This document shows, piece after piece, positions 26,340 through 33,934 of a stretch of DNA of 51,638 bases (the stretch's first letter is position 1; every line of letters starts with the position of its first letter). Origin of the DNA: Peribacillus saganii (GTDB lineage: Bacteria; Bacillota; Bacilli; Bacillales; DSM-1321); contig NZ_QVTE01000027.1 in NCBI RefSeq assembly GCF_003429095.1, positions 1 to 51,638 on the forward strand. Direction: 5' to 3'. The position numbers were made by a program, and so were the translations under genes. Under the pieces are notes generated by a model. It had not been told where the DNA came from and ran no database searches. It was given only the letters and a program-made list of their open reading frames with translations.

Positions 26340-26915
26340 ATGGAAACCATTAAATCAAATGTTACACTGGACGCAAAAGGTTTAGCTTGTCCAATGCCTA
26401 TTGTGAAAACGAAAAAGGCTATGACTCAGTTAGAGGGGGGCCAAGTACTGGAGGTTCAAGCTACTGATAAAGGTTCGAAAGCTGACATGAAAGCTTGGGC
26501 TGAGAGTACTGGACATCAATACTTAGGTACTATTGAAGAGGGAGAAGTCTTAAAGCATTATCTGAGAAAATCTTCGGCAGAAGAAACGGCGGAAAAAAAG
26601 CATCCTAACGTTATCAACAATGAAGAGCTTCAAGCAAAAATAGCATCCCATGACAGTATTGTAATCCTTGATGTAAGGGAAGAGGCGGAATATGCATTTA
26701 ACCATATTCCAAATGCCATCTCCATTCCATTAGGAGAATTAGAAGGCAGACTTAATGAGTTAAACAAAGAGGATGAAATATTTATTGTATGCCGTACAGG
26801 CAGCCGCAGTGACTTAGCTGCACGAAAGTTATCGGCAAATGGATTTGCGAAAGTGGTCAATGTATTACCGGGTATGAGTAAGTGGACAGGAGATTCTGTT
26901 AGCCTTAATCTTTAG
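26340..26915 (+). CDS. TusA-rhodanese fusion protein (YrkF-like)
   Basis: A 191-residue fusion: a TusA domain (residues 1-75, Cys17 in LACPMPIVKTKKAM), a short linker, then a rhodanese domain (about 90-190, Cys151 in CRTGSRS). It matches B. subtilis YrkF and resembles part of staphylococcal CstA, which passes sulfur internally between such domains. AAAGGAGGAA precedes ATG 26340. Joining carrier and transferase in one chain argues that the neighbouring separate TusA and rhodanese proteins work the same route. Confidence 0.9.
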   Translation: METIKSNVTLDAKGLACPMPIVKTKKAMTQLEGGQVLEVQATDKGSKADMKAWAESTGHQYLGTIEEGEVLKHYLRKSSAEETAEKKHPNVINNEELQAKIASHDSIVILDVREEAEYAFNHIPNAISIPLGELEGRLNELNKEDEIFIVCRTGSRSDLAARKLSANGFAKVVNVLPGMSKWTGDSVSLNL

Positions 26916-26925
26916 TCTGATTATA

Positions 26926-26965
26926 AAAATGGGAATTGGTTAATTCTCTGCTCCAATTCCCATGT
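26926..26965. terminator. hairpin behind the TusA-rhodanese gene
   Basis: ATGGGAATTGG (26929-26939) pairs with CCAATTCCCAT (26952-26962). There is no T run on the plus strand; the minus strand has TTTTTATAA. It may stabilise the upstream mRNA or be only partly effective as a terminator. Confidence 0.45.
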
Positions 26966-27014
26966 TAAAACAAGGGAACAACAACTAACCATGCCGGTGT
27001 GCAAGGGACATTTT

Positions 27015-27222
27015 GCAGAAGGTTTTACTAATGACAATTTACCCTCGATCCCAGGACTGTTTGCAATGGAGAAAAAGATGGGAGTTAAAATTCCTCGTAT
27101 TCCAAATGACAATGGATGTCATGGGGCTTAAAAAACAAGATTTTGTTGAAGGTACTAAAGTGGGCGCTGCAGTGACATTCCTTGAGTCTGCCAAAGACGC
27201 GGATGTTACGTTTGCATTTTAA
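27015..27222 (+). pseudogene. frameshifted second DsrE-like gene
   Basis: One frame reads NDNLPSIPGLFAMEKKMGVKI, and the frame then changes to FQMTMDVMGLKKQDFVEG and AAVTFLESAKDADVTFAF. The break falls exactly at the place of the sulfur-carrying Cys (the intact homolog has ACTMTMDLLGL). The first half of the gene is missing. It is a decayed paralog of the DsrE gene at 25066. Confidence 0.8.
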
Positions 27223-27248
27223 ACAGTAATATTTTTTTATCAAAAAAT

Positions 27249-27264
27249 ATACTATAGGGGGTAT
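27249..27264 (+). promoter_or_regulatory. CstR-like site 7
   Basis: ATACTATAGGGGGTAT lies only 5 bases before the dioxygenase start codon and contains its Shine-Dalgarno bases (AGGGGG). TATACT at 27248 could be the -10, but no matching -35 was found. The site could act as a transcription block at or beyond the start point. Confidence 0.55.
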
Positions 27265-27269
27265 TGGTT

Positions 27270-28397
27270 ATGTCAGTAATTATGATGACGGCTAAAGAGG
27301 TTACACAACGAGTTTTTGATAAGAAGGAATTGTTCATTCTGGATGTGCGAAATGAAGATGCTTTTCAAGATTGGAAAATTGAAGGACAAAATTTTGAATA
27401 CCTGAACATTCCGTATTTTGACCTGCTTGACGGGGTAGAGGACATCCTTCATCAAATTCCAATCAATCAAGAGGTTTTAGTTGTGTGTGCAAAGGAAGGT
27501 TCATCCATCATGGTGGCAGAAATGCTATCAGATGCAGGGCGTGATGTTTCTTACCTGCAAGGCGGAATGAAAGCATGGAGTGAATATCTAGAACCCGTAA
27601 AAGTTGGAGATCTAAAAGATGGTGGAGCGATCTACCAGTTTGTCCGCATCGGAAAAGGATGTCTTTCCTACATGGTCGTTTCTAATGGCGAGGCAGCGAT
27701 CATTGATTCGACCCGTATGGCAGATGTATACACTGCATTCGCCGATGGCATCGGAGCAAAAATCACAAATGTTTTTGATACACACCTTCACGCTGACCAC
27801 ATTTCAGGCGGAAGAACGATTGCAGCTAGAACAAATGCAACTTACTGGCTGCCTCCTAAAGATGCAACAGAAGTAATATTTGAGTATCAACCATTAGAGG
27901 ACGGAAACAGTGTAACCATTGGGAATACAACGATCAATATTGAAGCCCTCTATTCTCCGGGTCACACCATCGGCTCCACGTCATTTGTCGTGGATGAAAA
28001 GTACTTACTTTCTGGAGATATCCTTTTCATCGATTCCATCGGAAGACCAGATTTGGCAGGACTTGCTGAGGACTGGGTGGGGGACTTGAGAGAGACGTTG
28101 TACAAACGTTATAGAGAACTTTCAGAAGAACTGATTGTGCTTCCGGCTCATTTCATGATCATTGAGGAATTGAACGATGACGGAAGCGTTGCGAAGAAAC
28201 TCGGAACACTTTTCGCAGAAAATCATGGTTTAAACATTACGGATGAAGAAGAGTTCAGAAACATGGTTACCGGCAACCTGCCTCCACAGCCAAACGCATA
28301 TCAAGAAATCCGTGAAACAAATATGGGCAAGATTACACCGGATGAAGAACAGCGGCGCGAGATGGAAATCGGACCTAACCGTTGTGCGGTGCGATAA
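27270..28397 (+). CDS. rhodanese-metallo-beta-lactamase fusion, persulfide dioxygenase-like (YrkH/CstB-type)
   Basis: 375 residues. An N-terminal rhodanese domain (about 1-105, Cys73 in VVCAKEGSS) precedes a metallo-beta-lactamase domain with the metal motif THLHADH (His172, His174, Asp176, His177), [11 protein letters not shown] and [16 protein letters not shown]. Persulfide dioxygenases of this fold oxidise glutathione, CoA or bacillithiol persulfide to sulfite with iron. S. aureus CstB has the same two activities in the opposite domain order. ATG 27270 follows AGGGGG. A dead copy lies at 22809. Output sulfite would be exported by the TauE proteins downstream. Confidence 0.87.
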   Translation: MSVIMMTAKEVTQRVFDKKELFILDVRNEDAFQDWKIEGQNFEYLNIPYFDLLDGVEDILHQIPINQEVLVVCAKEGSSIMVAEMLSDAGRDVSYLQGGMKAWSEYLEPVKVGDLKDGGAIYQFVRIGKGCLSYMVVSNGEAAIIDSTRMADVYTAFADGIGAKITNVFDTHLHADHISGGRTIAARTNATYWLPPKDATEVIFEYQPLEDGNSVTIGNTTINIEALYSPGHTIGSTSFVVDEKYLLSGDILFIDSIGRPDLAGLAEDWVGDLRETLYKRYRELSEELIVLPAHFMIIEELNDDGSVAKKLGTLFAENHGLNITDEEEFRNMVTGNLPPQPNAYQEIRETNMGKITPDEEQRREMEIGPNRCAVR

Positions 28398-28441
28398 CTA
28401 ACAATTAGAGATAATCAATATGAAATTAGGAGAGATGAATT

Positions 28442-28669
28442 ATGAATTCAGATAAAGTATTAGACGCAAAAGGCCTTGCTTGCCCGATGCCAATTGTTAA
28501 GACGAAGAAAGCGATCAATGAACTGCAATCTGGAGAAGTGCTGGAAGTCCATGCGACAGATAAGGGTGCAAAGGCAGACTTAATTGCATGGTCAAAATCT
28601 GGTGGACATGAGTTATTGCAATCCACAGAAGAAAATGGTGTATTGCAATTCTGGATTAAAAAAGGTTAA
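28442..28669 (+). CDS. TusA-like sulfur carrier protein, second copy
   Basis: A 75-residue paralog of the protein at 24802, sharing KVLDAKGLACPMPIVKTKKA and VLEVHATDKGAKADL and the FWIKKG end. The persulfide-carrying Cys is present. AGGAGAG precedes ATG 28442. It lies 44 bases behind the dioxygenase gene, so it may feed persulfide to that enzyme; B. subtilis yrkI holds the same place. Confidence 0.9.
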   Translation: MNSDKVLDAKGLACPMPIVKTKKAINELQSGEVLEVHATDKGAKADLIAWSKSGGHELLQSTEENGVLQFWIKKG

Positions 28670-28673
28670 CACG

Positions 28674-28704
28674 TAAAAAAGGGAACCAAGTTTGGTTCCC
28701 TTTT
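28674..28704 (+). terminator. hairpin between tusA and tauE
   Basis: AAAAGGGAACCAA (28677-28689) pairs with TTTGGTTCCCTTTT (28691-28704). It is a good terminator but stands only 20 bases before tauE, so it probably lowers rather than abolishes read-through into the exporter gene. Confidence 0.7.
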
Positions 28705-28723
28705 CCGTAAAGGGGGTCTACAG

Positions 28724-29500
28724 ATGGACATTGTATTTATCATCACCATTTTCTTAATCGGTTTTATAGGCTCATACATCTCAGGGATGCTTGGAATAGG
28801 CGGATCAATCATTAAATATCCGATGCTTTTATATATCCCGCCCTTATTCGGTCTAGCAGCATTTAGTTCGCATGAGGTTTCAGGCATTAGTGCTGTACAA
28901 GTTTTTTTCGCTACGATTGGCGGAATATGGGCATATAGAAAAGGGGGCTATCTCAATAAAACCCTGATTGGCTACATGGGAGCCAGTATTTTAGCAGGCA
29001 GTTTTATTGGAGGATATGGTTCCAAGTTAATGTCTGAAGATGGCATAAACATAGTATATGGGGTTCTCGCCTTAATCGCTGCCGTAATGATGTTTATACC
29101 TAAGAAGGGAATCGATGATATTCCTCTTGACCAAGTGAAGTTTAACAAGTGGCTGGCCGCTTCTTTATCTCTTATAGTTGGGGTCGGCAGTGGTATTGTC
29201 GGGGCGGCAGGAGCATTCCTTTTGGTGCCAATTATGCTGGTCGTTCTGAAGATACCAACCAGGATGACGATTGCTTCTTCGTTAGCCATAACCTTTATTT
29301 CATCCATTGGTGCAACAATTGGAAAAATTACAACCGGCCAAGTCAATTATTACCCTGCCTTAATCATGGTGATTGCCAGCATTATCGCATCTCCTCTTGG
29401 TGCAATGGCCGGGAAAAAGATGAATACAAAAATACTTCAAATTATATTAGCTTTTATCATAACAGCAACTGCAGTGAAAATTTGGTTAGACATTTTATAA
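28724..29500 (+). CDS. TauE/SafE family sulfite exporter, copy 1
   Basis: 258 residues, about eight membrane helices in two repeats, each starting with the family's glycine-rich signature ([19 protein letters not shown] and [19 protein letters not shown]). TauE proteins export sulfite or sulfoacetate; CstR regulons commonly include one. AAAGGGGGTC precedes ATG 28724. In B. subtilis, yrkJ takes this position. A second, highly similar gene lies at 31078. Confidence 0.88.
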   Translation: MDIVFIITIFLIGFIGSYISGMLGIGGSIIKYPMLLYIPPLFGLAAFSSHEVSGISAVQVFFATIGGIWAYRKGGYLNKTLIGYMGASILAGSFIGGYGSKLMSEDGINIVYGVLALIAAVMMFIPKKGIDDIPLDQVKFNKWLAASLSLIVGVGSGIVGAAGAFLLVPIMLVVLKIPTRMTIASSLAITFISSIGATIGKITTGQVNYYPALIMVIASIIASPLGAMAGKKMNTKILQIILAFIITATAVKIWLDIL

Positions 29501-29531
29501 CTTCTGCAGGGGCCAGAACGGGGTGATAAAT

Positions 29532-29675
29532 ATGATAACAAAGATGCATTGTAGTCAAGGTTCTTGAGGCATCACTAAGGAAAGAACCGGAAAGAGATGG
29601 GTACCTCCAATATGTCCTGGGTTTTTCATTTGGCTTCTGGCAGGAGTCATTATATTAATTATAAAAGTAATATAA
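29532..29675 (+). pseudogene. small membrane protein ORF with an in-frame TGA at codon 12
   Basis: ATG 29532 has GGGGTGAT just upstream. The frame reads MITKMHCSQGS, then TGA (29565-29567), then 35 more sense codons GITKERTGKRWVPPICPGFF plus one clear helix WLLAGVIILIIKVI before TAA 29673. The part after TGA is plainly protein-like. A stem of GGTTCTT (29559-29565) and AAGAACC (29582-29588) encloses the TGA. A nonsense mutation is by far the likeliest cause; programmed recoding is a remote alternative. I do not recognise the family. Confidence 0.5.
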
Positions 29676-30007
29676 AAGCTTTGTTAATGTTTCATTATAT
29701 AATTTGTGATTGTTGTTAAAATTCACAAAGGTGTATTTATAAAGCGGTGAACCGAGGCTGGGAATACTTGATAAGGAAAAGATGTCACTATCTTCTTAGC
29801 AATATAAAGAGCGGTTAACCTTTTTATAATGCTAAGTAGACCTATGTAATTTGAAATCCTTAAAGCAATATATATAACATAGAAAATACTAAGCTCTATG
29901 ATTATAATTAACTTACTCACAATATCTTGAACAATAAAGAATTGTGATTAATCAATACTTCTTCCATAATTAAAAGCAGGAACAAAAATAGAAAGGATTG
30001 AAAACCT
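29676..30007. other. gene-free gap before the osmC-like gene
   Basis: AT-rich sequence. A 65-codon minus-strand frame (29723-29920) is hydrophobic but has no ribosome-binding site, so I do not call it. No CstR-like site or clear promoter is seen, though the osmC-like gene must have one here or read-through from tauE. Confidence 0.3.
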
Positions 30008-30433
30008 ATGCAGACAACAATTAATTGGACAGGAGATATGGCTTTTTCAGGTACAACACCATCTGGTCATGAAATAAAGATGGATGCTGCTCCAGAGGTA
30101 GGAGGAAATAATAGCGGAGCACGACCAATGGAATTGCTTTTACATTCGCTAGCTGGCTGCACAGGAATTGATATCGTAATGATTTTGAAAAAAATGCGAT
30201 TTGAGCCTAGTGCGTTTAAAATGGAAATAGAAGGATCACGGGCAGAAGAACAGCCAAGACGATTTACCGATATTCATATTCATTATTCACTAGAAGGAGA
30301 ACTTCCTGAAGATAAGGTAGTACGTGCTATTAAGCTATCAAAAGATAAGTATTGTTCTGTATCTCATTCACTAAATGTAAATGTTGTAGCCAGCTATTCT
30401 ATTAATGGTGTTAAGGGCAGTCAAAATATATAA
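30008..30433 (+). CDS. OsmC family protein
   Basis: A 141-residue OsmC/YhfA-type protein. The two redox cysteines of the family are present: Cys51 in LAGCTGIDIVM and Cys116 in KYCSVSHSL. OsmC/Ohr proteins reduce organic hydroperoxides or handle sulfur species using these thiols. The dioxygenase region next to it suggests a thiol-oxidation role. GAAAGGATTGAAAACCT precedes ATG 30008. Confidence 0.85.
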   Translation: MQTTINWTGDMAFSGTTPSGHEIKMDAAPEVGGNNSGARPMELLLHSLAGCTGIDIVMILKKMRFEPSAFKMEIEGSRAEEQPRRFTDIHIHYSLEGELPEDKVVRAIKLSKDKYCSVSHSLNVNVVASYSINGVKGSQNI

Positions 30434-31077
30434 GCTGTTTTTTCCTGAAATTGTTTGTACTATTCCTAAGTACTGAATAGAGTAAGGGACAGCACAGCAC
30501 TATAACATAATGGATCAGCAAGCGGACACGATAATAAAATTGTGTCTACATACAGTCGTACTTATTAATTTTATCCACGATAAAAGAGATGTTTAGTCTG
30601 TAAAAGATTAAAGCATCTCTTTTGTTTTTTACTCGGCCGCATTAATAGAAAAATATACAACTTTCCTCTTTAATTCGGCACAACGGCCTTAAACGCATAG
30701 CAAGAATGACTCAAGGCAAATACACTCGAGGTTTTTTGATTGCATAAGGTGGTGCTTTATATATTAAAATGGATGGAAGTGTTTCAGCAAAATTTAAAGA
30801 TACCATTGATATTTCTCTAAATATGTTTGCGAAAACAGTTAAAATTATCTGAAGAAAATGAAGGGATATAATATAAAACATTTGCTTGAACATTCTCAAG
30901 ACTAGCAGGGGACTTGCAGGATTTAATGAAAACTTTTTACAGTATAGTAATGACCAATAAGAGGACATTACTTGCATTGCATGTTTTAACAGCGCTGATA
31001 AATTCTTATTAGAAAAGGCGTATAATAAAAGATAGGGTCACTTAAAGCAGAATTCCTTTAGTTTAAGGAGGTTAACA
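30434..31077. other. gene-free gap with a terminator at 30582-30630
   Basis: AAAAGAGATG (30582-30591) pairs with CATCTCTTTT (30614-30623), followed by GTTTTTTA, a strong terminator. The remaining sequence to 31077 looks like decayed coding DNA with stops in all frames; I could not identify it. AAGGAGG (31067 on) is the ribosome-binding site of the next gene. Confidence 0.55.
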
Positions 31078-31854
31078 ATGACCATTGGACTGATCATTAC
31101 ATTATTCATCATTGGACTTATAGGATCATTTATGTCCGGCATGCTTGGTATTGGCGGGGCAATCATTAATTACCCCATGCTTTTGTATTTACCAGCTTTA
31201 CTAGGACTAGCATCATTTAGTTCGCATGAGGTATCAGGAATAAGCACTATACAAGCATTATTCGCATCTATTAGCGGTGTATGGGTGTATCGTAAAGAGC
31301 GTTACTTAAATAAATCTTTAATTAGCTATATGGGGATATGTGTTTTTGTCGGCAGCCTTCTTGGCAGCTATGGATCCAAGTTATTGAATGAGGATAAGGT
31401 TAATTTGGTCTATGGGGTGTTGGCACTCATTGCAGTAATTATGATGTTCATGCCAAAGAAGGGATTAGATGATAAAACTTTAGAGTCAGTATCTTTCAAT
31501 ATATGGTTAGCTTGTGTACTCTCATTGGTAGTGGGTATTTCAGCCGGAATTATTGGAGCAGGCGGTGCTTTTTTATTGGTGCCAATTATGCTTCTCGTAT
31601 TAAAAATCCCTACTAGGGTGACAATAGCATCCTCGTTAGCGATAACATTCATATCTTCCGTTGGTTCGTCCGTGGGAAAAATAACGACAGGGCAGGTTCC
31701 GTTGATACCCGCAGTAATTGTTGTCATTTCAAGTTTAATTGCAGCTCCACTAGGGGCTATTACAGGAAAAAAAGTTAATATCAAAGTCTTACAAGTACTT
31801 TTGTCTGTTCTAATATTAGCCGCAACATTAAAAATTTGGATAGACATTTTGTAA
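31078..31854 (+). CDS. TauE/SafE family sulfite exporter, copy 2
   Basis: 258 residues, the same length as the protein at 28724, and identical over long stretches ([13 protein letters not shown] against [27 protein letters not shown]). The signature [19 protein letters not shown] and the second repeat [19 protein letters not shown] are intact. AAGGAGGTTAACA precedes the ATG. It has no CstR-like site nearby, so the two exporters are probably expressed under different conditions. Confidence 0.87.
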   Translation: MTIGLIITLFIIGLIGSFMSGMLGIGGAIINYPMLLYLPALLGLASFSSHEVSGISTIQALFASISGVWVYRKERYLNKSLISYMGICVFVGSLLGSYGSKLLNEDKVNLVYGVLALIAVIMMFMPKKGLDDKTLESVSFNIWLACVLSLVVGISAGIIGAGGAFLLVPIMLLVLKIPTRVTIASSLAITFISSVGSSVGKITTGQVPLIPAVIVVISSLIAAPLGAITGKKVNIKVLQVLLSVLILAATLKIWIDIL

Positions 31855-31864
31855 GGAACAAACG

Positions 31865-32035
31865 CTATTTATTTATCTCTACGTATGTTTCAAGAGCAGG
31901 ATGATATACCTTTTCAAAATGTTCATCTGGACAACTTTTAACTATAAGAGAAAGTATTTTATTTGACTTATTAGTATTCAGTCTTTTTTTACATTTAGGA
32001 CAAATGTCTAAAAAAAGATATTTTAATATATTCAA
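31865..32035 (-). CDS. 56-residue putative zinc-ribbon protein
   Basis: A minus-strand frame starting at TTG 32035, with GGAGG seven bases upstream, gives 56 residues. Two cysteine pairs or single cysteines suitable for a small zinc site are seen: ICPKCKKRL and KSCPDEHFEKVYHPALETYV. The composition is protein-like and the ribosome-binding site is convincing, but I do not recognise the family. It converges on the tauE copy, ending 10 bases from it. Confidence 0.5.
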   Translation of the reverse strand: MNILKYLFLDICPKCKKRLNTNKSNKILSLIVKSCPDEHFEKVYHPALETYVEINK

Positions 32036-32132
32036 AGAACACGCCTCCATTCCCATTCCTTTAATTCCTATTTGTATACTATGGATTATACTCTCATTTA
32101 AATTTTCGTCAAGTACTTTTAATTTGTTCTAC

Positions 32133-32163
32133 AAAAAGGGGTCGCTAAACGCTTACGACCCCT
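32133..32163 (-). terminator. orphan minus-strand terminator
   Basis: AGGGGTCG (32137-32144) and CGACCCCT (32156-32163); on the minus strand the stem is followed by TTTTT. It would end a minus-strand gene to its right, of which only the tail at 32170-32232 remains. Confidence 0.75.
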
Positions 32164-32169
32164 GTTACA

Positions 32170-32232
32170 TTATAGTTCCATACTTAAATACCGCTCGCCA
32201 GTATCTGGAGCGAATTGCAGCCGAGCATTCTG
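32170..32232 (-). pseudogene. C-terminal scrap of a cysteine synthase (CysK/CysM-like)
   Basis: On the minus strand the last codons before TAA (32170-32172) read FAPDTGERYLSMEL. The FPDxGERYLS ending is characteristic of O-acetylserine sulfhydrylases. Nothing upstream extends the match, so the rest of the gene was deleted, probably when the sulfonate transporter genes arrived. Its own terminator is still in place. Confidence 0.7.
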
Positions 32233-32287
32233 TGATAAATATGAATGAATTACCCTAATCCGTAAATACAGAAATTGTAGAATGTTG

Positions 32288-32316
32288 TTGACAAAAGTCC
32301 TACTATTAATCATTAT
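32288..32316 (+). promoter_or_regulatory. promoter of the ssuBCA-type operon
   Basis: TTGACA (32288-32293), 17 bases, CATTAT (32311-32316), 51 bases before the first gene. No CstR-like palindrome is near it, and no CymR site could be assigned by eye. Confidence 0.55.
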
Positions 32317-32366
32317 ATATGAAGAAAACAAATAGACCTACTTGGATTTAAAATTGAGGTGACCAC

Positions 32367-33209
32367 ATGTACTTGACGATAGATGGAATAGAGAAGAGTT
32401 TTATTAATGAGAGAAAAGAAAAAGTCAAAGTCCTGGATAACATTAACCTGAATGTTAAAAAGGGGAGTTTTGTATCGATCGTCGGTCCTTCAGGATGCGG
32501 CAAATCAACCTTGCTTTATCTAATAGCAGGCCTGGATAAAGCGGATCAGGGTGAAATTCGGGTAGCTGGGAATTTGGTTACAAAACCAGGTCCTGAACGA
32601 GTAGTGGTCTTTCAAGAGGCTGGATTGTTTCCGTGGCTGACCGTATTGGAAAATGTAACATACGGCTTGCTGCTGAAAAAAATGCCGAAGGAGCAGGCAC
32701 AACAAAAAGCACTTGAAGTTTTAAAAATGGTCCATCTTAGCCGTTATGTCGATTCTTACCCTCACCAACTTTCAGGAGGGATGAAACAAAGGGTTTCCAT
32801 AGCAAGAGCGTTAGTGATGGAACCTGATATTCTATTAATGGATGAGCCATTTTCTGCACTTGATGAACAGACAAGAATGGTTTTGCATAAAGAGTTGCTA
32901 GAAATCTGGAGAAAAACAAAAGTAACGATCTTTTTTGTGACCCACAATATTCGGGAAGCGGTATTACTTTCCGAACAGGTTGTCGTATTTGCAACCCGCC
33001 CAGGGAAGATCAAAGAAACCATCACAGTTCCTTCGATGAAAGATGGAGTGATGCCTGACGGTGTGACATTACAAACGGAACAAAAAATATTATCAATCTT
33101 ACAGGAAGAAATCGAGAAGGTATTGAAGGAGGAGATGGGTGATGACTACAGCTTTAAGACGAATCATCTTCATCGCGGTGATAGCGGCGATATGGGAAGT
33201 CACATCTAG
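32367..33209 (+). CDS. ssuB: sulfonate/taurine/nitrate-type ABC transporter ATPase (SsuB-like)
   Basis: A 280-residue ATPase of the SsuB/TauB/NrtD group. Walker A GPSGCGKST, Q-loop VVFQEAGLFPWLTVLENV, signature LSGGMKQRVSIARALVM and Walker B ILLMDEPFSALD are intact; the FVTHNIREAVLLS switch is typical. The last 22 codons overlap ssuC by 68 bases, more than usual. AGGTGACC precedes ATG 32367. In this island the cargo is most likely an alkanesulfonate or similar sulfur source, but that is inferred from neighbours. Confidence 0.82.
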   Translation: MYLTIDGIEKSFINERKEKVKVLDNINLNVKKGSFVSIVGPSGCGKSTLLYLIAGLDKADQGEIRVAGNLVTKPGPERVVVFQEAGLFPWLTVLENVTYGLLLKKMPKEQAQQKALEVLKMVHLSRYVDSYPHQLSGGMKQRVSIARALVMEPDILLMDEPFSALDEQTRMVLHKELLEIWRKTKVTIFFVTHNIREAVLLSEQVVVFATRPGKIKETITVPSMKDGVMPDGVTLQTEQKILSILQEEIEKVLKEEMGDDYSFKTNHLHRGDSGDMGSHI

Positions 33210-33900
33210 ATTATCCGGCCTTCCGGAATTTATGTTTCCAAGTCTGACCCAGGTATTTGAAACGCTTGCGAACGGTTTAATGAGCGGGCAAATAACTGCA
33301 GCCATCGGTAAAAGCCTTGGCCGTATCCTGCTTGGATTTACGATTGCTATCATTGTTGGATTGATCTTGGGCTACTTTATCTGGCGTTTTAAGATCGTTG
33401 AAGATACGCTTGGATTTGTTGTTACCGCTCTTCAGTCGATTCCAAGTATCGTGTGGTTTCCGTTAGCGATTATTTGGTTTGGATTGAACGATATTTCCAT
33501 CTTGTTCATTGTCACAATCGGTGCGACTTGGACAATGACCGTAAACGCAACAAGTGGATTTAAAAATGTTCCACAGCTGTACCAACGTGTTGCTAAGACA
33601 TACGGATCAAGCGGTTTCCATTTTCTTCGTACTGTTATTCTACCTGCGTCTGTGCCTCAGATTATATCAGGGCTGAGAATTGCTTGGGCATTTTCTTGGC
33701 GTGCGCTTATGGCGGGGGAACTTCTTGGTGGAGGGGGAGGACTGGGACAGCTCCTTGAAATGGGACGTTCGCTCGGACAAATGGATCTTGTGATTTCTGT
33801 AATGATCATTATTGCCATTATTGGAACAATCGTGGACAATGTTGTTTTTTCAAGGCTGGAACGAAGTGTAGAAGTAAAATGGGGATTAAGAGGACGATAA
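33142..33900 (+). CDS. ssuC: sulfonate-type ABC transporter permease (SsuC-like)
   Basis: A 252-residue permease with about six helices. The family motif FMFPSLTQVFETLANGL near the N terminus and the EAA-type loop RVAKTYGSSGFHFLRTVILP mark the SsuC/TauC group. ATG 33142 has AAGGAGGAG eight bases upstream, within the end of ssuB, so translation of the two is coupled. The channel pairs with SsuB and the lipoprotein SsuA. Confidence 0.83.
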   Translation: MTTALRRIIFIAVIAAIWEVTSRLSGLPEFMFPSLTQVFETLANGLMSGQITAAIGKSLGRILLGFTIAIIVGLILGYFIWRFKIVEDTLGFVVTALQSIPSIVWFPLAIIWFGLNDISILFIVTIGATWTMTVNATSGFKNVPQLYQRVAKTYGSSGFHFLRTVILPASVPQIISGLRIAWAFSWRALMAGELLGGGGGLGQLLEMGRSLGQMDLVISVMIIIAIIGTIVDNVVFSRLERSVEVKWGLRGR

Positions 33901-33934
33901 GATTAATAAAAACAGTCAACAAGGAGAGAAAATA

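Noticed and set aside
30571..30580. Single TTATCCACG near a DnaA box
   Set aside because: One imperfect box alone is expected by chance in AT-rich DNA, unlike the cluster at 3276.
32004..32258. An 84-codon plus-strand frame before the sulfonate operon
   Set aside because: It overlaps the minus-strand zinc-ribbon gene, an orphan terminator and the cysteine synthase scrap, has no ribosome-binding site and its sequence is explained by the minus strand.
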